NCBI RefSeq assembly: GCF_002885955.2
Contig: NZ_POQS01000003.1
Coordinates: 34,394-83,192 of the forward strand
Length of the DNA: 48,799 nt
Direction: 5' to 3'
Origin: Achromobacter pulmonis
Lineage (GTDB): Bacteria; Pseudomonadota; Gammaproteobacteria; Burkholderiales; Burkholderiaceae_B
Part shown: positions 21,596-28,578 of the stretch, piece by piece
Layout: every line of letters starts with the position of its first letter
Position numbering within the stretch: the stretch's first letter is position 1
Made by a program: the position numbers and the translations under genes
Notes under the pieces: model-generated
The model's input: the letters and a program-made list of their open reading frames with translations, nothing else
The model's database searches: none
What the model was told of the DNA's origin: nothing

Positions 21596-21664
21596 GGATC
21601 CGGCTCCGCCGGTCCACAGCGGCGCCCCCCTGGGGGGGAAGCGCCGCAGGCGCTCCGGGGGGGG
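21596..21664. repeat. REP-like palindromic element between TAXI and permease genes
   Basis: Two GC-rich hairpins stand side by side. The first is CCGGC-TCC-GCCGG (about 21601-21613, flanked by further pairing). The second pairs GCGGCGC (21619-21625) with GCGCCGC (21641-21647), with C-run and G-run inside. An alternative stem AGCGCC/GGCGCT (21640-21654) competes with the second. It starts directly after the TAXI stop and is in the operon spacer. The form is that of an interspersed REP-type element that could stabilise the binding-protein mRNA over the permease mRNA. Confidence 0.6.
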
Positions 21665-22627
21665 TCACTTCAACAGCCCGATTTCCTTGTAAAACTTCTC
21701 GGCGCCCGGGTGGAACGGAATGCCCGCGCCCTTGACCGCGTTTTCGCGCGTGATCAGCTTGCCCTTGGCGTGGCCGTTGTCCAGCGTCTTGCGGGTGGCG
21801 TCGCTGTACAGCGCCTTGGTGACGTCATAGACCACCTGCTCGGACAGCTTGGCCGAGGAGACCATCTGCGCGTTGACCGAGATGGTCTTGACCTCGCCCA
21901 CGTTCTGGTAGGTGTTGGCGGCGATGGTGTCGGGCGTGAAGAACTGCTGCTTGGCGCGCAGCGCGTCGATTTCCGGGCCGACCAGCGGCACGATCTCGAT
22001 GCCGGCGCCGCTGGAAGCCAGTTCCGCGATGGCGCCGGCCGGGGCGCCGCCCACGAAGAAGAAGGCGTCCAGGCCGCCGTCCTTGAGCTTGTCGCCCGCC
22101 TGGTTCGGCTTGAGGTATTCGGCCTTGATGTCCTTGTCGGTCATGCCGTAGGCGCCCAGGATCAGGCGCACGTCGACCAGCGTGCCCGAGCCCGGCTCGT
22201 CCATGGAGACGCGCTTGCCCTTCAGGTCGGCCACGCTCTTGATGCCGGCGCCCTTGCGCGCGACCAGGTGGATGCTTTCCGGGTACAGCGTGGCGATCAG
22301 GCGCAGATCCTGCGCCTTGGGCTTGCCTTCGAACGTGCCGGTGCCGCTATAGGCCCAGTAGGCCACGTCGGATTGCGTGAAGCCGGCCTCGAACGAACCG
22401 CCCAGGATGCCGTTGATGTTGGCCACCGACCCGTTGGACGCGACCGCCGTGGCGATCAGCTTGCCGGGCTGGGACACCGCGTTGGCGATGATGCCGCCGA
22501 TCGGGTAGTAGGTGCCGGCCGTGCCGCCGGTGCCGATGCGGAAGAATTGCTGCGCTTGCGCGCTGCCGACGGCGCCGACCGCGGCGACGGCCAGGGTCAG
22601 GGTGGTGATCCAGTGCTTCAGTTTCAT
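21665..22627 (-). CDS. TAXI family TRAP transporter solute-binding protein
   Basis: A 320-residue periplasmic binding protein. It has a clear signal peptide (WITTLTLAVAAVGAVGSAQAQ) and the TAXI family start FFRIGTGGTAGTYYPIGGIIANAVS. Later blocks include GSFEAGFTQSDVAYWAYSG, LKGKRVSMDEPGSGT and DAFFFVGGAPAGAIAELA. It should deliver its ligand to the fused permease encoded downstream. Characterised TAXI proteins bind glutamate or related anions, but most are unknown. It is transcribed first in the operon and is divergent from the D-threonine aldolase. Confidence 0.94.
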   Translation of the reverse strand: MKLKHWITTLTLAVAAVGAVGSAQAQQFFRIGTGGTAGTYYPIGGIIANAVSQPGKLIATAVASNGSVANINGILGGSFEAGFTQSDVAYWAYSGTGTFEGKPKAQDLRLIATLYPESIHLVARKGAGIKSVADLKGKRVSMDEPGSGTLVDVRLILGAYGMTDKDIKAEYLKPNQAGDKLKDGGLDAFFFVGGAPAGAIAELASSGAGIEIVPLVGPEIDALRAKQQFFTPDTIAANTYQNVGEVKTISVNAQMVSSAKLSEQVVYDVTKALYSDATRKTLDNGHAKGKLITRENAVKGAGIPFHPGAEKFYKEIGLLK

Positions 22628-22807
22628 GCGGGCTTCTCCGTGATTTCGCGATGATTGAATATCGTCGTTTCGTGCCGCCGGATCTTGCGCCCGGCGGCAA
22701 AAAACGCGCCCTCCCCTGGGGGCGTTCTTTATGATGAAATTCTGTCATGCCGACACCTTGTAGCCAATGCTTACGGAGCTATCGTTTACCAGGGGGTCGC
22801 ATGGCAT

Positions 22808-22838
22808 TTTGGTTATGACCGGCCCATATTTGGTTATG
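22808..22838. promoter_or_regulatory. Pair of direct repeats in the TRAP/aldolase divergent promoter
   Basis: TTTGGTTATG occurs at 22808-22817 and again at 22829-22838. The 21-base spacing is two helical turns, so a protein could bind both on one DNA face. The pair ends 48 bases before the aldolase ATG in a 258-base divergent region. The regulator is not encoded nearby. Confidence 0.5.
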
Positions 22839-22885
22839 GTGTGAGGTTGCCTGCGACGCGGGTGCAGATAACGGAGCGTTCACCG

Positions 22886-24025
22886 ATGTCCCTGGAAGTC
22901 ATACGCGGCATAGCGCTGCCCCCCGCCGCCCAGCCGGGCGATCCCCTGGCCCGTATCGATACGCCCAGCCTGGTGCTGGACCTGGCGCCCTTCGAAGCCA
23001 ACCTGCGCGCCATGCAGGCCTGGGCCGACCGCCACCAGGTGGCCCTGCGGCCGCACGCCAAGGCGCACAAATGCCCCGAGATCGCGCTGCGCCAGCTGGC
23101 CCTGGGCGCGCGCGGCATCTGTTGCCAGAAAGTCAGCGAAGCCCTGCCTTTCGTGGCCGCCGGCATCCGCGACATCCATATCAGCAACGAGGTGGTCGGG
23201 CCGGCCAAGCTGGCGCTGCTGGGCCAGCTGGCGCGCGCCGCCAAGATGAGCGTGTGCGTGGACAACGCGGAAAACCTGGCGCAGCTGTCGGCCGCCATGA
23301 CGCAGGCCGGCGCCGAAATCGACGTGCTGGTGGAGGTGGACGTGGGCCAGGGCCGCTGCGGCGCGTCCGACGATGCCGCGGTGCTGGCGCTGGCGCAGCA
23401 GGCGCGCGCCCTGCCGGGCCTGAATTTCGTCGGGCTGCAGGCCTACCACGGCTCGGTGCAGCATCTGCGCACGCGCGAAGAGCGCGCCGCGGTCTGCCGC
23501 CAGGCCGCGGGCATCGCCGCCTCGTACGCGCAGCTGCTGCGCGAAAGCGGCATCGCCTGCGACACCATCACGGGCGGCGGCACCGGCAGCGCGGAATTCG
23601 ACGCGGCCAGCGGCGTCTACACCGAGCTGCAGGCCGGCTCCTACGCCTTCATGGACGGCGACTACGGCGCCAACGAATGGAACGGTCCGCTCACCTTCCA
23701 GAACAGTCTGTTCGTGCTGTCCACCGTCATGAGCGCGCCGGCTCCCGACCGCGTCATCCTGGACGCCGGCCTGAAGTCCACCACCGCCGAATGCGGCCCG
23801 CCAGCGCTGTATGGCGAACCGGGGCTGAGCTACGCCGCCATCAACGACGAACACGGCGTGGTGCGCGTGGCGCCGGGCGCTCAGGCGCCGGCGCTGGGCG
23901 CGGTGCTGCGCCTGGTGCCTTCGCACGTCGATCCCACTTTCAACCTGCACGACGGCCTGGTGGTGGTGAAGGACGGCGTGGTGCAGGACATCTGGGAAAT
24001 CGCGGCGCGCGGATTCTCGCGCTGA
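22886..24025 (+). CDS. D-threonine aldolase (DSD1-family PLP enzyme)
   Basis: A 379-residue alanine-racemase-fold PLP enzyme that splits D-threonine and other D-3-hydroxy amino acids into glycine and an aldehyde. The PLP lysine is K59 in RPHAKAHK. The metal ligands are H347 and D349 in PSHVDPTFNLHD. These numbers coincide with those established for the Achromobacter xylosoxidans low-specificity D-threonine aldolase. GGAG lies at proper distance before ATG 22886; the longer open frame upstream has no such site. Divergence from a TRAP-TAXI transporter suggests, but does not prove, uptake of a hydroxy amino acid substrate. Confidence 0.93.
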   Translation: MSLEVIRGIALPPAAQPGDPLARIDTPSLVLDLAPFEANLRAMQAWADRHQVALRPHAKAHKCPEIALRQLALGARGICCQKVSEALPFVAAGIRDIHISNEVVGPAKLALLGQLARAAKMSVCVDNAENLAQLSAAMTQAGAEIDVLVEVDVGQGRCGASDDAAVLALAQQARALPGLNFVGLQAYHGSVQHLRTREERAAVCRQAAGIAASYAQLLRESGIACDTITGGGTGSAEFDAASGVYTELQAGSYAFMDGDYGANEWNGPLTFQNSLFVLSTVMSAPAPDRVILDAGLKSTTAECGPPALYGEPGLSYAAINDEHGVVRVAPGAQAPALGAVLRLVPSHVDPTFNLHDGLVVVKDGVVQDIWEIAARGFSR

Positions 24026-24046
24026 CCGGGCGCGGCACGCCAAAAA

Positions 24047-24071
24047 GCCGGCGCGCCATCGACGCGCCGGC
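24047..24071 (-). terminator. Terminator between D-threonine aldolase and the entericidin-like gene
   Basis: GCCGGCGCG and CGCGCCGGC pair over 9 bases with a 7-base loop. On the minus strand it is followed by TTTTT, so it ends the entericidin transcript. It may also act on the convergent aldolase transcript. Confidence 0.7.
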
Positions 24072-24095
24072 CCTGATGCGGGGATGTCCGTGGCC

Positions 24096-24224
24096 CTATT
24101 GGGCCTTCTGCTGGATCTTTTCCCCGCCGCGTTCAATATCCTTGCCGGCGCCTTCCATCGTGTTGCAGCCCGCCGTGACGGCGGCGGCTGCCAGCACCAG
24201 CGCAAGCCAGATTCGATGCGTCAT
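24096..24224 (-). CDS. Entericidin-like small lipoprotein
   Basis: A 42-residue peptide: signal MTHRIWLALVLAAAAVTAGC with a lipobox ending at the cysteine, then NTMEGAGKDIERGGEKIQ. This is the standard form of the entericidin A/B family, small envelope lipoproteins linked to stress and stationary phase. AAGGAGAAAAAC precedes the ATG. It is followed upstream on the same strand by the CsbD-like gene with a 29-base gap, so both are probably transcribed together. Confidence 0.92.
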   Translation of the reverse strand: MTHRIWLALVLAAAAVTAGCNTMEGAGKDIERGGEKIQQKAQ

Positions 24225-24253
24225 GTTTTTCTCCTTTCGGCACACGGCCGCGA

Positions 24254-24439
24254 CTATTTCTTGTCCAGCAAGTCGCGTGCCTGATCCTTGGCCTCGCCCA
24301 CGTTGCGCTGCACCTTGCCGACGGTCTTCTCCGCCTTGCCCTCGGCTTCGGTCTGGCGGTTGCCGGTCACCTTGCCGGCGGTTTCCTTGATGGCGCCCTT
24401 GACTTCCTTGGCGGCGCCCTTGATGCGGTCGTTGTCCAT
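24254..24439 (-). CDS. CsbD family stress-response protein
   Basis: A 61-residue soluble, highly charged protein: MDNDRIKGAAKEVKGAIKET, then AGKVTGNRQTEAEGKAEKTVGK and a second helical repeat. This is the CsbD pattern. CsbD proteins are abundant under general stress in many bacteria; the molecular role is unclear. AAAGGAGAGAC precedes the ATG. It is first in a two-gene unit with the entericidin-like gene. Confidence 0.93.
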   Translation of the reverse strand: MDNDRIKGAAKEVKGAIKETAGKVTGNRQTEAEGKAEKTVGKVQRNVGEAKDQARDLLDKK

Positions 24440-24566
24440 GTCGTCTCTCCTTTTCAGGTTGCATGAACCGCAGGCCCGGGAGCCGCGCGAGGCCGGCTCC
24501 GGCTGCGGACGGACCCACTATAGGAATCGCGCGGCGCATGCGTAAGACGTGAGCGCACCAGGTTGA

Positions 24567-24633
24567 CTAGTGTTTTTGCACCTGCCGAGCGGCCTCCAGG
24601 CGCGTTGCGGCGCGCTAGGGAAAAAAACACTAG
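24567..24633. repeat. Widely spaced perfect 11-base inverted repeat
   Basis: CTAGTGTTTTT (24567-24577) and AAAAACACTAG (24623-24633) are perfect complements separated by 45 GC-rich bases. The 318-base gap in which they lie (24440-24757) has no other gene-like content and serves as the divergent promoter region of the csbD-like and proline-rich genes. It could be a two-site operator, a DNA loop, or a stem. Confidence 0.55.
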
Positions 24634-24757
24634 ATGAATTCGTTCACCGTGATCTGTGCAGGCTGGATGGCCGCGCCTATCGTGGACTTGCACGGGCGGC
24701 CCGCGTTGCGGCGCTGCCCCCGGTGCAGCCAGCCTTGAACCTTTCAGGAGAAAAGCC

Positions 24758-24958
24758 ATGCAAGCACATCAGCAACCCAATGACCCGTCCGATCCCACCC
24801 AGCCTCCCGGCCAGCGGCCCGGCGACGCGCCGGACAAGCAGGCGCCGGGTCAGCGCCCCACGCCGCGGCCCGGACAGGATGACACCGTACCCGGCCGTCC
24901 CGGCGACCCCGGACAGCCCGGCGATCCGGCCAAGCCCGTGGTGACCCAGCCGCTTTGA
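24758..24958 (+). CDS. Small proline- and glycine-rich hypothetical protein
   Basis: A 66-residue protein of low complexity, rich in P, D, G and Q, with repeated PGQRP, GQRPTPRPGQ and PGRPGDPGQPGDP segments. It is expected to be disordered. I chose ATG 24758 because AGGAGA lies at ideal distance. It has no signal peptide and I do not recognise a family. Its place next to entericidin- and CsbD-like genes suggests a stress or stationary-phase role, which is inference only. Confidence 0.7.
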   Translation: MQAHQQPNDPSDPTQPPGQRPGDAPDKQAPGQRPTPRPGQDDTVPGRPGDPGQPGDPAKPVVTQPL

Positions 24959-25001
24959 GGCAGGACGGCCCGGCGCAGACCGCCGGGCCGACAGCGGGCG
25001 C

Positions 25002-25967
25002 TCAGTCCACCTGGGCGCCCGACTGCTTGACGGCCTTGCCCCACTTCTGCACTTCGCCGGCGATGAACGCGCCGGTGTCCTGCGGCGTCATCGGCATGGG
25101 TTCGGCGCCGCGGTCGCGGAAGAATTTCTGCATCTCCGGCGCCTTCAGCACCTGGCCGATCTGCTGGCTCAGATAGCCCGTCACCGCCGGCGGCGTGTCG
25201 CGCGGCGCCAGCACCGCGGCCCAGCCGATGGCTTCGAAGCCCGGATAACCCGATTCCGCCACCGTCGGCACGTCGGGCAGCTGCGGCAGCCGCTTGGCGG
25301 TGGTCACCGCCAGCGCCACCGCTTTCTTGCTCTGCACGTGCGGCAGGCCGGCGGTCACGGAATCCACCATCAGCGGCACCTGATGGCCCAGGAAATCCGC
25401 CTGCGCCGGGCCGCTGCCCTTGTACGGAATGTGGCGGATGTCCACATCGGCGGCCGCCTTGAACATCTCGGCCGACAGATGCTGCGTGCCGCCGATGCCG
25501 GCGCTGGCGTAGGCCAGCTCGCCCGGATTGGCGCGCGCCTGCTCGACCAGCTGCTTGAGCGAGGTGATGCCCGAGGCCGGCGTGGCCAGGAACATCAGCG
25601 GCACCGAAAACACGCCCGACACCGGCGCGAAATCCTTGGTCAGGCTGTAGTTGATGGTCTTGTACAGCGTCTGGTTCACGGCCGCGGCGCTGCCCGCGAT
25701 CACCAGCGTGTAGCCGTCGGCCGCGGCGCGCGCCGCCTGCTCCATGCCGATATTGCTGCCGGCGCCGGCGCGGTTCTCGACCACGATGGGCTGCTTGACC
25801 GCCGCGCCCAGCTTTTCGGCCAGCGCGCGCGCGAAGATGTCGGTGGCCTGGCCCGGCGGGAACGGCACGATCAGGCGGATGGGGCGTTCGGGATACTGCG
25901 CCTGCGCCGGGGCGGCGGCCGCCGCCAGCATCAGACAGGCCGCGAGACTGGAAAGAGTACGTTTCAT
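25002..25967 (-). CDS. Bug family (TTT) substrate-binding protein
   Basis: A 321-residue periplasmic protein with signal peptide [19 protein letters not shown]. The family blocks are [54 protein letters not shown] and [19 protein letters not shown]. Bug proteins bind carboxylates or amides for TTT transport or for sensing. No tctA or tctB is in the window, so this one is an orphan. It is divergent from the aminotransferase gene with about 196 bases between. Confidence 0.94.
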   Translation of the reverse strand: MKRTLSSLAACLMLAAAAAPAQAQYPERPIRLIVPFPPGQATDIFARALAEKLGAAVKQPIVVENRAGAGSNIGMEQAARAAADGYTLVIAGSAAAVNQTLYKTINYSLTKDFAPVSGVFSVPLMFLATPASGITSLKQLVEQARANPGELAYASAGIGGTQHLSAEMFKAAADVDIRHIPYKGSGPAQADFLGHQVPLMVDSVTAGLPHVQSKKAVALAVTTAKRLPQLPDVPTVAESGYPGFEAIGWAAVLAPRDTPPAVTGYLSQQIGQVLKAPEMQKFFRDRGAEPMPMTPQDTGAFIAGEVQKWGKAVKQSGAQVD

Positions 25968-26163
25968 GATTGGTCAGTAAAAAGCGACAAAGGGCTGCGC
26001 GCGGGGTCTGCGCCTGTTGCATAAAATAGAGCGCCCGCGCTGGCGGCCCTCTTGAGGCGGCCCTGGGGCGGATCGGCAGGGGTTCGTCACGATAGCATTC
26101 CCCCGCCGGTGCTACATTTCCCTTGTTTCCCCACCCCTGTTCTCTCATTCCGCAGGAACCGCC

Positions 26164-27357
26164 ATGGAATTCAGCCAGTTCAACGTCAACACCCTCATGG
26201 AGATCACCGCCCGCCCGGACCTCGTGTTCGTGCGAGGCCAGGGGTCCTGGCTGGAGGATCACGCGGGCAAGCGATACCTGGACTTCGTCCAGGGCTGGGC
26301 CGTCAACACCCTGGGCCACTGCGCCCCGGAAATGCAGAAGGCCCTGCTGGACCAGTCCAAGCTGCTGATGAACCCCTCGCCGGCCTTCTACAACGAGCCG
26401 TCCATCGCCCTGGCCCAGCGCCTGACCGGCGCCTCGGTGTTCGACCGCGTGTTCTTCGCCAACAGCGGCGGCGAGGCCAATGAAGGCGCCATCAAGCTCG
26501 CGCGCAAGTGGGGCCAGGTCAACAAGAACGGCGCGTACAAGATCATCACCATGAATCACGGCTTCCACGGCCGCACGCTGGCGACCATGTCCGCGTCGGG
26601 CAAGCCGGGCTGGGACAAGATGTTCGCCCCGCAGGTCGAAGGCTTCCCCAAGGCCGAAATCAACGACCTGGAATCCGTGCGCAAGCTGATCGACGACCAG
26701 ACCGTCGCCATCATGCTCGAACCGGTCCAGGGCGAAGCCGGCGTCATCCCGGCCACCAAGGAATTCATGCAGGGCCTGCGCAAGCTCGCCGACGAGCACA
26801 AGCTGCTCTTCATCGTCGACGAAGTCCAGACCGGCATGGGCCGCACCGGCACGATGTTCGCCTACCAGCAATCCGACGTGGTGCCCGACATCATGACGCT
26901 GGCCAAGGGCATCGGCGGCGGCGTGCCGCTGGCCGCGCTGCTGGCGCGCCAGGAAGTCTGCGTCTTCGCCCACGGCGACCAGGGCGGCACCTACAACGGC
27001 AACCCCCTCATGGCCGCCGTCGGCGTGGCCGTGTTCGACGCGCTGGCCGCCCCGGGCTTCATGGAATCCGTCAATGCCCGCGCCAAGCAGCTGTCCGAAG
27101 GCCTGCTGGCCCTGTCGGCCAAGTACGGCATGAAGGGCGAGCGCGGCCTGGGCCTCTTGCGCGCCCTGGTCATGGACCGCGACGACGGCCCCGCCATCGT
27201 CGAAGCCGCCCGCAACCTGGCGCCCAACGGCCTGCTGCTGAACGCCCCGCGCGGCAACCTGCTGCGCTTCATGCCCGCGCTGAACGTCACGGCCGAAGAA
27301 ATCGACACCATGCTCAAGCAGCTGGATGGCTTGATTGCGCAGGTGCGCAAGGCGTGA
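26164..27357 (+). CDS. Acetylornithine transaminase-type class III aminotransferase
   Basis: A 397-residue PLP-dependent class III aminotransferase. Features are YLDFVQGWAVNTLGH near the start, FFANSGGEANEGAIKLARK, NHGFHGRTLATMSASG, the PLP aspartate in FIVDEVQTGMGRTG, and the PLP lysine in IMTLAKGIGGGVP (about residue 246). The length and motifs fit acetylornithine/succinyldiaminopimelate aminotransferase (ArgD). I do not assign argD because paralogues with other substrates are common. GGAACCGCC precedes the ATG. A strong shared terminator separates it from the convergent fic gene. Confidence 0.9.
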   Translation: MEFSQFNVNTLMEITARPDLVFVRGQGSWLEDHAGKRYLDFVQGWAVNTLGHCAPEMQKALLDQSKLLMNPSPAFYNEPSIALAQRLTGASVFDRVFFANSGGEANEGAIKLARKWGQVNKNGAYKIITMNHGFHGRTLATMSASGKPGWDKMFAPQVEGFPKAEINDLESVRKLIDDQTVAIMLEPVQGEAGVIPATKEFMQGLRKLADEHKLLFIVDEVQTGMGRTGTMFAYQQSDVVPDIMTLAKGIGGGVPLAALLARQEVCVFAHGDQGGTYNGNPLMAAVGVAVFDALAAPGFMESVNARAKQLSEGLLALSAKYGMKGERGLGLLRALVMDRDDGPAIVEAARNLAPNGLLLNAPRGNLLRFMPALNVTAEEIDTMLKQLDGLIAQVRKA

Positions 27358-27381
27358 TTCAAACCTGCAGGCAGTAAACAG

Positions 27382-27408
27382 CAAGGGCCGCGATCATCGC
27401 GGCCCTTG
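27382..27408. terminator. Bidirectional terminator between aminotransferase and fic
   Basis: CAAGGGCCGCGAT and ATCGCGGCCCTTG form a perfect 13-base stem around one central base. It lies between two convergent genes. U-tracts are weak on both sides, but the stem is very stable. Confidence 0.75.
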
Positions 27409-27426
27409 TGCTTTGCGCGATGGGCG

Positions 27427-28488
27427 TTATTGCGGCCGTCCCGCGTCGATCCATCGCTGCACCTGCGCCATCGGCAGCCGATAACGCGCGCAGTTGTGCA
27501 GATCCAGTATGCGCAGCTCTCGGGCCAGCATCGGGCGCAATAGCCGGACCTCCTCTTCAGGCAGCGCCAGCGCGGCCACCGCGGCATCCGCCGTCCACCG
27601 TTCGCGCACCACCTGGCCGATCACGTCGTTCAACTTTTCCCGGAATCGCAGCCGCACGGGATCGGGCACGCCCGCCGCATCGAGCAGTATTGCGTACTTG
27701 CGGATCGAGCGGCGATAGGCCCAGGTGAACAGTTCCACCGCCAGCGTTACGTCGCAGTGTTCGTAAACGCCCATCATGGCGTGGGCGTAGTCGTGGGGCT
27801 CCACGTCAAGAAAGGACAGCGGCGCGTTGTTGTAAAGCATCAGCGGGATGTTCGACGACAAACGGCTGGTGCGTTTGTTGCCATCTTCGAAAGGCTGCAG
27901 ATAGGCCAGGTTCACCCACAGGAAGAAAGCGGCTTCCACCGGGTTCTTGGTAAGCCGCGCCTTCTCCAGGATGTGGTCGAACATCTCCTGTAGCAGTGAC
28001 GGCGCCTGCACCGGCATGTAGGTGCTTCCGCCGATATTGACCACGGCCTGCCGGATACGGCCCAGGCCCTGGGCGTCGGCCAGCAGGTCCTGCATCAGAA
28101 TCGCATGCAGGTTGCTGATCACGGCCGACGTCAAGCCATGCGCGGGCACAGCATCGATCATGAACTCGATGGCGGCCTTGTGGTTGAGCAGCATTACCGC
28201 GTCCAGGTCCGCTCCCGCCGCGCCGAGCCTGAAGAGTTCCTGCGTGGCCAACAAGGAGTAGCGGTTGCCTTCCAGGCGCGAGGATGACCAGGACAGGTCC
28301 AGCAACAATGGCTCCAGGACACGGCGCGCGTAAGTGCCGGCCGGAAACTGGCCTTGCATGCCCCCTTCGTCGGCCAAGGCCTGGGCCAGCGATGTCGGCA
28401 ACAGGGAACTCCGGTTCGGTACGTAGTCGTCGACGAATGCGCGTCGGTATTCCTTGGAGGTTCGAAGAATATTTTCGCGGATGGTCAT
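27427..28488 (-). CDS. Fic family protein with glutamine in place of the catalytic histidine
   Basis: A 353-residue Fic protein. An N-terminal inhibitory motif of the (S/T)xxxE(G/N) kind is at S69-E73-G74 (SSRLEGN). The core motif at 198-209 reads QPFEDGNKRTSR, where the consensus is HxFx(D/E)GNxRxxR. All positions match except the first: the codon is CAG, so the general base is lost. The C-terminal part (about 255-353) looks like a winged-helix region and may bind DNA. Fic enzymes transfer AMP to proteins. Here nucleotide binding looks intact but catalysis is doubtful, so a regulatory role is plausible. Three related half-sites lie just upstream. Confidence 0.9.
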   Translation of the reverse strand: MTIRENILRTSKEYRRAFVDDYVPNRSSLLPTSLAQALADEGGMQGQFPAGTYARRVLEPLLLDLSWSSSRLEGNRYSLLATQELFRLGAAGADLDAVMLLNHKAAIEFMIDAVPAHGLTSAVISNLHAILMQDLLADAQGLGRIRQAVVNIGGSTYMPVQAPSLLQEMFDHILEKARLTKNPVEAAFFLWVNLAYLQPFEDGNKRTSRLSSNIPLMLYNNAPLSFLDVEPHDYAHAMMGVYEHCDVTLAVELFTWAYRRSIRKYAILLDAAGVPDPVRLRFREKLNDVIGQVVRERWTADAAVAALALPEEEVRLLRPMLARELRILDLHNCARYRLPMAQVQRWIDAGRPQ

Positions 28489-28507
28489 GATGTGAGCCAG
28501 GGGGATC

Positions 28508-28564
28508 GAATCGACTCAATTTAGCGGCAATCGGCTCATGCAATGAGCGGAATTGAGCTGATTC
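28508..28564. promoter_or_regulatory. Nested palindromes upstream of fic
   Basis: The outer arms GAATCGACTCAATT (28508-28521) and AATTGAGCTGATTC (28551-28564) match with two mismatches. The inner arms GCTCAT and ATGAGC (28534-28548) are perfect. The unit AATCRRCTCAAT-like occurs three times: 28509, 28529 (20 bases on), and inverted at 28552-28563. The site lies 20-76 bases before the fic ATG. It looks like a multi-half-site operator, possibly for the Fic protein itself. Confidence 0.65.
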
Positions 28565-28578
28565 GAATAAACCCCAAC

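Noticed and set aside
27427..28564. Fic as toxin of a toxin-antitoxin pair
   Set aside because: No small antitoxin gene lies next to it, and the protein carries its own inhibitory motif.
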